A DNA stretch of 64,000 nucleotides from Ignavibacteria bacterium (lineage in GTDB: Bacteria; Bacteroidota; Ignavibacteria; Tepidaquicellales; Tepidaquicellaceae): positions 1-64,000 of the forward strand of contig JADJTX010000006.1 of the NCBI GenBank assembly GCA_016710985.1, written 5' to 3'. Every line of letters begins with the position of its first letter. Position 1 is the stretch's first letter. The translations under genes and the position numbers were made by a program. Shown one piece after another: positions 46,903 to 55,367 of this stretch. The notes beneath the pieces were generated by a model, which saw nothing but the letters and a program-made list of their open reading frames with translations, did not search any database and was not told where the DNA came from.

Positions 46903-48291
46903 ATGTTAAATCTTATTCCTACCAATACAAAAGATCTTGATTATTTATGGGAGCTTGTATCCGAGAGAAACAAATGGTTCATCAAGCTAAGGTATGTTGC
47001 TGTTGTTATGCTGTTATGTTTTTATTTATTTGTCATTTTTTTCAGCGATGAAGATGTAAACACACTTCAGCATAATGGAATATTTGCAATATTCATTTCA
47101 ACTCTTATATATAATCTGATACTGGATTACGTTTTCAACTCAGGGAGAATTCATAACGACATATTCAGATTTAATCCGCTAAAGTTTGCATTAATACAGA
47201 TCTTACTTGACCTTACCACTTTAATGATACTTGTCTATCTGACCGGTCTTCTCAACAGCCCTTTCTATTTATTCTTTATATTTCATGCTATTATCGGAAG
47301 CATGATATTGCCGGGAAGAATTGTATATTTGATAGTTACTCTAGTACTGGTGATCTTTTCTCTCCTGAACATTTCAGTTCACTATGGTATCATTCAGGAG
47401 TTTCTCATCTCAAATGCGGGACTAATAGAATCACTTAATTTTAATTACATCATTCTGAATTTAATAACCTTCTGGCTTATGATGCTTGCCAGTGTTATGT
47501 TTTCCAATAATCTTGCCGGGGCATTATTTAAAAGAGAACAGCAGTTACTGGAAGCGGTATCAGAAATTGAGCTGTCTGAAAAAGAAAAGCAGAAATATGT
47601 ACTGGCTGTTGTACATGAGGTCAAATCACCAATAGCGGCAATTGTCTCTTATCTTAATCTTCTTATTGAAGGAATAACAGGTCAGATCAACGATAAAGCC
47701 AGGGAAGTACTTTTGAAAATGAAAAAAAGGTCAGAGGAAGCCATAAGCATTACAAATGACATTATAGAAGTATCAAAAATAAAACTGCTTGAAGAAATCA
47801 GAAAAGAAGAAACAGATCCTGAAGTGATCATAAAGGATACAATAGATAAGTTGAAGGATAAATTTTCCGGTGCTGAAATAGTATTTACATATAAAGACGA
47901 AAGAACTTCACGAAGAGCTGTCTATGCAGACAGACATTTAATGGAGATACTCTTATCAAATATTATAAGTAATGCATTGAAATACACTCCTACAGGCGGT
48001 AAGGTTGATTTTAAAATATATGATAATGATGACAGGTTTTATATGGAATTAAGCGATACAGGAATTGGAATCCCGGACACAGAGCTGGATAGAATTTCAG
48101 GTGAATTTTACCGCGCCAGCAATGCAAAGAAAAGCAGGATCGAAGGTACGGGTCTTGGGTTGTCTGTCGTTAAACAGATCATTGAGAAACACAACGGCAC
48201 CCTGAACATTCTCAGTCCTTCAGTAATCGGAAATCAGAAGAATCCCGGGACAACAGTTCTTTTGGAAATGCCGTACTTCGTAAGTTCATAA
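46903..48291 (+). CDS. Membrane sensor histidine kinase next to the hydrogenase operon
   Basis: 462 residues. About six hydrophobic helices fill residues 25-205, with no large extracytoplasmic loop, which suggests sensing within the membrane. The dimerisation/phospho-acceptor helix has VVHEVKSPIAAIVSYLN (His about residue 238). The ATPase domain has N box SNIISNALKYTPTGG, G1 DTGIGIP and G2 GTGLGLSVVKQIIEKHNG. All catalytic boxes are intact. It lies 181 bp after hydA. The orphan receiver at the head of the hydrogenase operon is the best local partner. The 3' end (FVSS-stop) merges into an AAGTTCATA array. Confidence 0.9.
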   Translation: MLNLIPTNTKDLDYLWELVSERNKWFIKLRYVAVVMLLCFYLFVIFFSDEDVNTLQHNGIFAIFISTLIYNLILDYVFNSGRIHNDIFRFNPLKFALIQILLDLTTLMILVYLTGLLNSPFYLFFIFHAIIGSMILPGRIVYLIVTLVLVIFSLLNISVHYGIIQEFLISNAGLIESLNFNYIILNLITFWLMMLASVMFSNNLAGALFKREQQLLEAVSEIELSEKEKQKYVLAVVHEVKSPIAAIVSYLNLLIEGITGQINDKAREVLLKMKKRSEEAISITNDIIEVSKIKLLEEIRKEETDPEVIIKDTIDKLKDKFSGAEIVFTYKDERTSRRAVYADRHLMEILLSNIISNALKYTPTGGKVDFKIYDNDDRFYMELSDTGIGIPDTELDRISGEFYRASNAKKSRIEGTGLGLSVVKQIIEKHNGTLNILSPSVIGNQKNPGTTVLLEMPYFVSS

Positions 48292-48525
48292 GTTCATAAG
48301 TTCATAAGTTCGTAAGTTCATAAGTTGTTATTAAGTTCAAGTTCGTAAGTTTATAGTTAATATGTTAGGTTAGTTGAGGAAGTAAATCAAAAAACTTATT
48401 GAACTAAACGAACTAAAAGAACTAAACGAACTAAACGAACTAAAAGAACTAAACTAAACTGAACTAAACGAACTAAATGAACTAAAAGAACTAAACGAAC
48501 TTAAAACTTAATAAACTTAATAAAC
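48284..48525. repeat. Inverted arrays (TTCATAAG / GAACTAAA) between convergent genes
   Basis: The left array (48284-48350) repeats AAGTTCATAAGTTCATAAG, beginning inside the last codons of the kinase gene. The right array (48390-48525) repeats GAACTAAAC/GAACTAAAA and ends at the EamA stop. The arms share the inverted core GTTCATAAG / CTAAACGAAC. Confidence 0.88.
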
Positions 48526-49410
48526 TTAATCCTCATATATCAGCAAAGCTCCTGCAACAATAAGAGAAGTAGCAATAACCTTTCTGAAGTAATTTTCTTC
48601 TTTAAATAATTTAGCTCCGATAATGACGGCGAATAGAACTGATAATCTCTTTAATGAGATGACAAGTCCCACCGGCGCAAGTTTGGTCGATTCAATCTGA
48701 GTCCACCTGTAGCCGATAGTCACAATTGCAATTATCATTATCAGGATTAAAATGTTTTTTTGCATTCCTGAGAATAATTTTTCATTTTCATTTTTATTTT
48801 ATGAAATTTCCAGTATATAAAAAAATATTATCAGAAAAAAATAATTCTGTATGATAAGAAATGTCAGGGGCGGAAGCTTGAATTTCCCGAGAAGAAGTTT
48901 GTCAATCACTGCTGAAACTGACATAAGACAAAGAGCGAGAAGTATAAGCCTGTGATATTTTGAATCGATGAAGACACGGAAAGGAAGATATATTTTTTCA
49001 TTCTTTTTTAATTCAAGAATGTATGTGCCTAAGACTATAAGAAGCATTCCGAGAACTTCCGGCAGGGTCAGCGCTTCTCCGAGAAAAATGAATGCAAGCA
49101 ATGCAACAACCATCGGTGAAGCCGCAAGCAGCGGCAAAGACCTGCTGATCTCAAGATTCTTCAGCGCAGTCATTATGCATAAGAATGCTGTTGCATTTAT
49201 AATGGATTTTATGAATAAAATTATTATAGAAGCTGAGCTTGCTGCGGATAAATTTAAATAGCTGATGAGTACAGTTGAAAACAAAGCAATGAATATTGAA
49301 ACTATTACGGTAAATTTCAGAGCCGATATATTTCCCAGAACTTTCTTCTGTAATATCGCTGCAAATGCTGATAACAGTGCGGAGATCAGAGCTAACCAGT
49401 ACCATTCCAT
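48526..49410 (-). CDS. EamA/DMT-family transporter, interrupted by an in-frame TAA
   Basis: About 294 residues with ten predicted helices in two EamA repeats (LISALLSAFAAILQKKVLG; SLPLLAASPMVVALLAFIFL; APVGLVISLKRLSVLFAVII; VIATSLIVAGALLIYED). An in-frame TAA at 48799-48801 divides it after FFYILEIS; the second part continues in the same frame. It is either a real nonsense mutation or a base error (or two compensating indels). Drug/metabolite exporter family; substrate unknown. Confidence 0.75.
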
Positions 49411-49425
49411 AGGGATTTAATTTTA

Positions 49426-49492
49426 ACACAGAGGCACAGAGACACAGAGGTAATATATATTTGCTCACCAACCTCTGAGTTTCTGTATTATG
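49426..49492. repeat. Imperfect hairpin of ACACAGAG words
   Basis: AACACAGAGGCACAGAGACA ... AGAGG faces CCTCTGAGTTTCTG ... TGTGT. It lies between the EamA gene start and the TonB receptor stop. The same word family occurs at 46738 (CACTGAGACACAGAGAG) and 52145 (CTAAGACACCAAGACAC). Confidence 0.6.
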
Positions 49493-49523
49493 TGTTTGAT
49501 TTATTTTTTCATAGAAATTTCAT

Positions 49524-51914
49524 TCAAAAAACGATCTTTGCTTTCAGATAAATATTTCTTCCGGGTTCGGATGTAACCGTTCCTCTTGCAGTGGACAGAT
49601 GGTTCCTGTAATTTCTGTTGAAAATATTCTCCGAACCAGCATAAAGGCTCAGTTCAAATTCATTTAAATATATTTTATTAATACCTGAATAAAAATTATA
49701 AACAGTATAACCCGGAGTTGTAACCTCACCTGTTGCAACTCTGTTCTGATCCGAATAAATTACAGTATTAAAATTCAGAGAGATCAGATCATCATAAATA
49801 TATTTCAGACCGAGACTCCCGTTCAAAGGAGCGATCTGCGGAAGAGCAGAACCGTTCCCTGTATTCTCGCCGTTTATAAAAGAAGCGCTGCCGTAAAAAA
49901 CAAAGCTGTTATAAAAATTATACTCCCAGTCAGCATCAAAGCCTGCAAGCCGTGCGCTTCCAATGTTTGTTTTTATCAGAGCAGGTCTCGTTTCATAAGT
50001 TCCGGGGATCTCCGTTACAAGATCCGAAAGATAGTTTGAATATAATTCAAGGGAAAGATTCAGATCATCGCTCCAGTATTTAAGAGCAGTTGAAATAAAG
50101 TAACCTGTTTCAGGATCGAGGAAAGGATTTCCAAGTCTGACAACGCTTCCGAGATCAATGTATTGAAATCTTTCTTCAAGGGAAGGCGATCTGAAAGCTG
50201 CGGAGAAATTCAATGAGTAATTTAAATTTCCGGTCAGCTTATAATTCGCGCCGGTATTAAAACTCCACGAGATATCATTATCTGTTGAAGCATTCCACAG
50301 AATTTTCTGATTGGAAGGAGAATTGTTTATTACACCATTTGTGATCACATATAAAGGACTTACAGACTGTTCATTTGAAACAAAAATTCCGTCAGCTCTT
50401 GCGCTGATATCAAGAAATAATCTGTCCCGCATAAAACTTATTTCATCCTGAGCGAAAATTCCAAAGCTTGTAAATTTAGATTCAGGTATTGGAATATCAC
50501 CTGTCTGCACAATGGATGTTGAGACAACATTATTGTTTGAATCAAGTATTTCTATTTTCTGCGTCTGCTCTCTAGATGTGATTAATTTTCTCCTCCACAG
50601 GTCTATTCCTCCAATAAGTCTGTTATTGCTTTTTGTAATAAAATCAGCCTGAAAGATCATGCCTGATGAATAATGTTTCCCGTCAGGTTCAATCGAAAGA
50701 TTATTAATTCTTCTTGCCGGAGTAGTAGCTGTTTTCGGAACAAGAACAATCGTATTCGGAATTACCATTACATCTCTGAAAATATTCTGAATGAAAACTT
50801 TTGCTGAGAGTGCATTTATAAGTCCGGAGATTTTATTGTTCTCATAAGTAAAAGCATACAATTGTCTTTCGGCAGGCTCATAAGTTACGGTTGCCCTGTT
50901 AGGGAACAGCGGAAATCCGCCCGGTATTCCTGCATAAGGAGTATTGAACTGCTGAAGATCGAGTGTAAGAAAATTATTTCTGCCGAACTTTATTCCTGAA
51001 TTGAACGAAATTCCGTAATCCCTGAAAGAGCTGTTTGGAATAATCCCGTCAGGGATCTTTATGTCAGATGCTTCGCGGTAAAGAGTATAAAGATTTGCAT
51101 AAATATTTTCCGAACTCATGAAAAGTGAGAGACCCGAATTTGACATTTCATTTACAGCCGAATAACTGCCCGAAAGAATTCCATTGAGGGAGAATTTTTT
51201 ATTGAATGTTCCGGACAGAGTGGTAATGCTTACGACTCCGCCGGTTCCCCCCGAACCATAGATGGACGATGTTCCGCCTTTGATGACTTCAATTCTTTCT
51301 ATTGAATTAATATCAACGAGAGACAATCTTGCTGAAAGATTGTTTGCAGTTTCTATCCTGTTTCCGTTGATCAGTACGACAATATTATCCCTGCTCAATC
51401 CTCTTATGTTCACATCAGTAGACCAAATACCATCTCTGACAAGGTTCAGTCCGGGCTTGGTGCTTAAGACTTCAGAAACCGAAACTGCGTTATTATCTGT
51501 AAGGTCTTTTCTTGTAATGAGAGCAATGGGGAAAATTGAATATCTGATCTTATTTTCTATTTTAGTTGAGTAGACTTCAATCTCGCCTGACATGATATTC
51601 ATCTGTTCGAGTCTGATAATGGTAAAATTATCATCTGAAATATCCAGAACTTTTTCAAATGACATTACTTTGTATCCGATCCTGCTGATGGAGACGGTAA
51701 TGATCTTTTCGTTTAAATTACGGAAGGAGAAGTAACCGCTGTCATTTGTATATGCGACTGAGTTTTCAGAATAAATGCTTATCTTTGCTCCTGCGACAGG
51801 TTCGTTCAAATTAAGTTCAAGAACTTTACCATTAAATTCATACTGCGCCTGTGCAATGCCAATTGAAAAATTTATTACAATGAAAAGAAACAGTATGCAG
51901 TTAATTGTTTTCAT
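49524..51914 (-). CDS. TonB-dependent outer-membrane receptor
   Basis: 796 residues. Signal peptide (CILFLFIVINFSIGIAQAQ), then a carboxypeptidase-regulatory-like domain (FNGKVLELNLNEPVAGAKI). The plug has SVSEVLSTKPGLNLV and the conserved VDINSIERIEVIKGG with SSIYGSGGTGGVVSI. A 22-strand-type barrel ends in a terminal aromatic strand (IYLKAKIVF). BtuB/CirA-like architecture. The ligand could be a siderophore, cobalamin or a peptide; nothing nearby decides. A perfect palindrome sits just upstream, see 51948-51965. Confidence 0.92.
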   Translation of the reverse strand: MKTINCILFLFIVINFSIGIAQAQYEFNGKVLELNLNEPVAGAKISIYSENSVAYTNDSGYFSFRNLNEKIITVSISRIGYKVMSFEKVLDISDDNFTIIRLEQMNIMSGEIEVYSTKIENKIRYSIFPIALITRKDLTDNNAVSVSEVLSTKPGLNLVRDGIWSTDVNIRGLSRDNIVVLINGNRIETANNLSARLSLVDINSIERIEVIKGGTSSIYGSGGTGGVVSITTLSGTFNKKFSLNGILSGSYSAVNEMSNSGLSLFMSSENIYANLYTLYREASDIKIPDGIIPNSSFRDYGISFNSGIKFGRNNFLTLDLQQFNTPYAGIPGGFPLFPNRATVTYEPAERQLYAFTYENNKISGLINALSAKVFIQNIFRDVMVIPNTIVLVPKTATTPARRINNLSIEPDGKHYSSGMIFQADFITKSNNRLIGGIDLWRRKLITSREQTQKIEILDSNNNVVSTSIVQTGDIPIPESKFTSFGIFAQDEISFMRDRLFLDISARADGIFVSNEQSVSPLYVITNGVINNSPSNQKILWNASTDNDISWSFNTGANYKLTGNLNYSLNFSAAFRSPSLEERFQYIDLGSVVRLGNPFLDPETGYFISTALKYWSDDLNLSLELYSNYLSDLVTEIPGTYETRPALIKTNIGSARLAGFDADWEYNFYNSFVFYGSASFINGENTGNGSALPQIAPLNGSLGLKYIYDDLISLNFNTVIYSDQNRVATGEVTTPGYTVYNFYSGINKIYLNEFELSLYAGSENIFNRNYRNHLSTARGTVTSEPGRNIYLKAKIVF

Positions 51915-51947
51915 ATATACAAAAATACGAAATATTCATTACTATCA

Positions 51948-51965
51948 TTATGACTTAAGTCATAA
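51948..51965. promoter_or_regulatory. Perfect 18-bp palindrome, candidate CRP/FNR-type operator for the TonB receptor
   Basis: TTATGACTTAAGTCATAA is an exact palindrome with TGAC-N4-GTCA halves, the shape of CRP/FNR-family sites. On the minus strand a TATTTTTG box (51920-51927) lies between it and the ATG at 51914. The palindrome centre is about 42 bp from the likely transcript start, an activator-like position. Confidence 0.6.
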
Positions 51966-52660
51966 ATAAAACTGATATCTGTTGGGTAATTTTAAGCTGA
52001 TATTTTCTACGGTTAGCCGGTGAAAATCCTTTGCCACGAAATTCACGAATTAGCATGAATAAAGAGTTAATGTTTTAAATTTTCCCAAATTTTATTTTAT
52101 CTTTAAAAAGAGTTTCTAATCAAACAAAAAATGATACATAACAACTAAGACACCAAGACACAAAGGAATACATTTAAGAATAAGTTTTTCTTTGTGTCTT
52201 AGTAGTAAAAAAGGATTTTCAAAAAAACGTTTTGGACTGATGTGATAAGTTATTTAAAAGCATTATAAAATCTTCATCCCAAATTGTTTTTTGGGAAATT
52301 CAGTCTTTAATAGATGAAATTGTAGTTTTAATAATTCGTGATCATTCGTGAAAATTCGTGTCAGGCCTTTTCTCTATAGTAGGAGTTGGTGATACGATTT
52401 AATAATTTCTCAAATTTATACGCTGACTTTTAAATTCAAATAAACTAATTTGATAATTCAAAATTAACTTCTTTATTAACACTATAATAATTTCCTAAAA
52501 AAAATAAATTGATTCTTACTTACCCGCCGGACTAATTACCAGCTGCGAATTATTTATTATTAAGGGACAGTGAAATATCAAATCAGTTATTATTCATTTC
52601 AATAATAATTGTAATTTATATGCATTAATAATTTTTAGAGAAACAAATTTAAAACAGAAT
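51966..52660. repeat. 700-bp spacer with nested inverted repeats
   Basis: Outer arms: CACGAAATTCACGAATTAGC (52035-52054) against ATTCGTGATCATTCGTG words (52333-52360). Middle: GAAAATCCT (52023) against AGGATTTTC (52212). Inner: CTAAGACACCAAGACACAAA (from 52145) against CTTTGTGTCTTAG (52190-52202). CGTTTTGGACTGATGTG lies at 52227. 52415-52440 repeats the 41101-41126 leader with one or two changes. I see no gene in this stretch. Confidence 0.75.
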
Positions 52661-53962
52661 TTGACAAATCATTTAGCTGAAAAAATAAGATTCGAAGTAC
52701 CTTCACTTGAATACAAGGAGCACACGTTCGGTAACGGATTAAGATTGGTAATGAGCAGACAAGGTAACATCCCGATGGTTGCAGTGAATACTACATTTCA
52801 CATAGGGTCTAAGGATGAGGAAGAACACATGACAGGGCTCGCTCATTTGTTTGAACATCTGATGTTTGAGGGATCTCCAAACATACCTAAAGGTAAATTT
52901 GATGAGATCTTAAATCAGAACGGCGGGGAAAGCAACGCATATACGAGCTGGGACAGCACGAGCTATTTTGTTGCATTACCGGCAAACCATCTTGAAGTCG
53001 GATTATGGCTTGACTCAGACAGGATAGCCGGATTCGGGATTTCAAAAGAAAGTCTTGAGATCCAGAAAGATGTAGTACTCGAAGAGAAACTTCTGTATGT
53101 GGATAATTCGCCTTATGGTACGGTAGAGGAAGAAAGTTCAAGGAGGCTTTTTAAAAACTCCGGATATAAATGGCCGATAATCGGGAATATGGATGATCTG
53201 AGAAAAGTAACCTTAGATGATATTGAGAATTTCTTTGAAAGATATTATAAACCTAATAATGCAGTGATCTCAATAGTCGGAGATATTGATTATGATAAAA
53301 CGTTAAGTTTAGTTGAGAAATATTACGGAGCCATAAAACCCGGAAAGGACTTTGAGCGTAGAAAGTTTTACGAAGAAAATATAATGACTGAGATAAGGGA
53401 GGATATTTATGACAACATACAGCTCGAAGGGAAATTTATTTTTTACAGGCTTCCTGAAATGGGGACTGCTGATTATTATGCAATGAACATATTAAACGGA
53501 ATTTTATCAGAAGGAGACAGCTCGAGATTTTATCAGGAACTTGAGTATAAGAATGAACTTGTAATCGAGAGTGATACAAATCTGTACGGTATGGAGCAGA
53601 CAAGCCTGTTTTGTATCAGTGCAATTGCCATGAAAGGGAAAAGTATAGAGGAAATTGAAACAAGAATAGACAGCATTTTAGAAGACATAAAGAACGGCAA
53701 CATAGATGAAAATGAAATTACGAAAGTAAAAAATAAAGTTGAGACATACTACAATTCCAGAAGACAGTCAATCATTTCGCTTGCGGATAAATTTTCTTTT
53801 TTCAAAACCTTTTATAATGACTGTGAAAAGATCAATTTTGAGATCATAGATTATCTACAGGTTGCCAAAAATGACATAATAGAAAGTGCAAATAAATATT
53901 TAAACAAAAACCAAAGAGTAGTTTTAAATTACTTTCCTAAAAAACAGCATAATGGAGAATAA
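52661..53962 (+). CDS. M16-family zinc peptidase, active subunit
   Basis: 433 residues with TTG start at 52661; no ATG or GTG fits better. Zinc motif HLFEH in TGLAHLFEHLMFEGSPN and distal Glu in KDVVLEEKLLYVDNSPYG. Related to mitochondrial processing peptidase beta and the bacterial PqqL/YmxG type. It overlaps the start of the next gene by 11 bp, in the usual active/inactive two-subunit arrangement. Confidence 0.92.
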   Translation: MTNHLAEKIRFEVPSLEYKEHTFGNGLRLVMSRQGNIPMVAVNTTFHIGSKDEEEHMTGLAHLFEHLMFEGSPNIPKGKFDEILNQNGGESNAYTSWDSTSYFVALPANHLEVGLWLDSDRIAGFGISKESLEIQKDVVLEEKLLYVDNSPYGTVEEESSRRLFKNSGYKWPIIGNMDDLRKVTLDDIENFFERYYKPNNAVISIVGDIDYDKTLSLVEKYYGAIKPGKDFERRKFYEENIMTEIREDIYDNIQLEGKFIFYRLPEMGTADYYAMNILNGILSEGDSSRFYQELEYKNELVIESDTNLYGMEQTSLFCISAIAMKGKSIEEIETRIDSILEDIKNGNIDENEITKVKNKVETYYNSRRQSIISLADKFSFFKTFYNDCEKINFEIIDYLQVAKNDIIESANKYLNKNQRVVLNYFPKKQHNGE

Positions 53963-55349
53963 TAAAATCAATGTAATCGAACAGGCTCAAACACTTGACC
54001 GTTCAGTCCCCCCCGGATCAGGCAAGCCCAGGGATGTAAACTTTCCTAAATTTTTTGAAACAAGATCTGACAACGGGATCACAGTGCTTGTTATAGAAGA
54101 TAAGCGGTTGCCGTTGATCACATCCAGATTTGTTTTTAAATCAGGATCTTACATGGATTATTTCGCGGGGGAGAATAAATACGGGCTAGCCTCGATGACT
54201 TCCGAGCTTCTTACTAAAGGAACTTCCGGCAGGAGCGCAACAAAAATAGCAGAAGAAACAGATTTTCTCGGAGCGACAATTTCAAGCGGCTGTGATTATG
54301 ATGCGACATATGTAAGCTCATATTCATTAAAAAAATATTTTGACAACATATTTGAGATTGTGACTGATGTGATCTTAGATCCTAAGTTTGAAGAGGAAGA
54401 GATCAGCAGGTTACGGGAGCAACGTCTGAATTCATTGTTATCAATGACAGATGACGGTGATTATTTATCGGAAAAAGTTTTCAAGAAATCGGTTTATGAA
54501 AACAATCCGTATGCGTTTCCTGTGGAAGGAAATAAAGCATCAATAAAGAATTTGAACAGGGAAGACATAACAGAATTTTACAGACGTATATTTAATCCTG
54601 AAAATTTAATTGTAGCTTTTGTCGGGGATATTACACCTGAGGAAGCAATGAATAAAATTAATGAAAAATTCTCAGGATGGAAAAACAATCCGGAGCTTGA
54701 AACCAAACCGCTTATCCCTGCGCATAAAGAAAAAACAAAAGTATATTTAACTGAAAAAAAAGGAGCCGTTCAGTCATCTATAAAGACAGGACATATCGGA
54801 ATAAGCAGAGGCAACCCTGATTTCATACCGGTAAACGTAATGAATACGATGCTTGGAGGATATTTTACATCAAGGATAAATAAAAATCTCAGGGAAGTAA
54901 ACGGATATACTTACGGTGCAAGGTCGGTTTTCTATTCTAATAAATTTTCAGGAGATTTTTCCGTGATGACGGAAGTCAAGAATAACATTACTGCGGATAC
55001 TGTGAAAGAAATCTTAAAGGAAATAAATGACATAAGAAATGATCTTGTGAGCGAAGATGAGCTTCAGAACGTAAAGAACTATATTTCCGGAAGTTTTCCA
55101 TTACAGCTTGAAACTCCTAATGCAATTGCATCGAAAGTAATTAATCTAAAGCTGTATGATCTTGAAGAAGACTATTATAATACTTATATACAAAGAGTAA
55201 ACAGACTTTCAATGGGCGAGATCAGAGACGCGGCGGTCAAATATTTACATCCGGAAAAACTTGTTATTTCAATAGCCGGTAATGTAAAGGAGATCGAAGA
55301 CGACATGAAAGTATTCGGCGAAGTGGAAATAGTAAAAGACATATTTTAA
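53952..55349 (+). CDS. M16-family peptidase, inactive substrate-binding subunit
   Basis: 465 residues. M16 fold, but the HxxEH site is lost: the equivalent region reads YGLASMTSELLTKGTSG. The C-terminal half keeps the R/Y pair region (INKNLREVNGYTYGARSVF) that positions substrate. This matches the non-catalytic partner of heterodimeric M16 enzymes. Overlaps the active-subunit gene and is followed 18 bp later by the MoxR gene. Confidence 0.92.
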   Translation: MENNKINVIEQAQTLDRSVPPGSGKPRDVNFPKFFETRSDNGITVLVIEDKRLPLITSRFVFKSGSYMDYFAGENKYGLASMTSELLTKGTSGRSATKIAEETDFLGATISSGCDYDATYVSSYSLKKYFDNIFEIVTDVILDPKFEEEEISRLREQRLNSLLSMTDDGDYLSEKVFKKSVYENNPYAFPVEGNKASIKNLNREDITEFYRRIFNPENLIVAFVGDITPEEAMNKINEKFSGWKNNPELETKPLIPAHKEKTKVYLTEKKGAVQSSIKTGHIGISRGNPDFIPVNVMNTMLGGYFTSRINKNLREVNGYTYGARSVFYSNKFSGDFSVMTEVKNNITADTVKEILKEINDIRNDLVSEDELQNVKNYISGSFPLQLETPNAIASKVINLKLYDLEEDYYNTYIQRVNRLSMGEIRDAAVKYLHPEKLVISIAGNVKEIEDDMKVFGEVEIVKDIF

Positions 55350-55367
55350 TTAACATAAAATTTTTCT

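Noticed and set aside
10858..48525. Tandem arrays considered as CRISPR
   Set aside because: Units are adjacent, 7-9 bp, degenerate and without spacers; no cas genes in the window.
4387..48801. TAA reassigned to a sense codon
   Set aside because: Intact genes throughout the window end in TAA at the expected family length.
51920..52010. Cobalamin riboswitch in front of the TonB receptor
   Set aside because: No B12-box-like sequence or suitable leader length; the region holds a palindrome and the start codon is very close to the putative -7 box.
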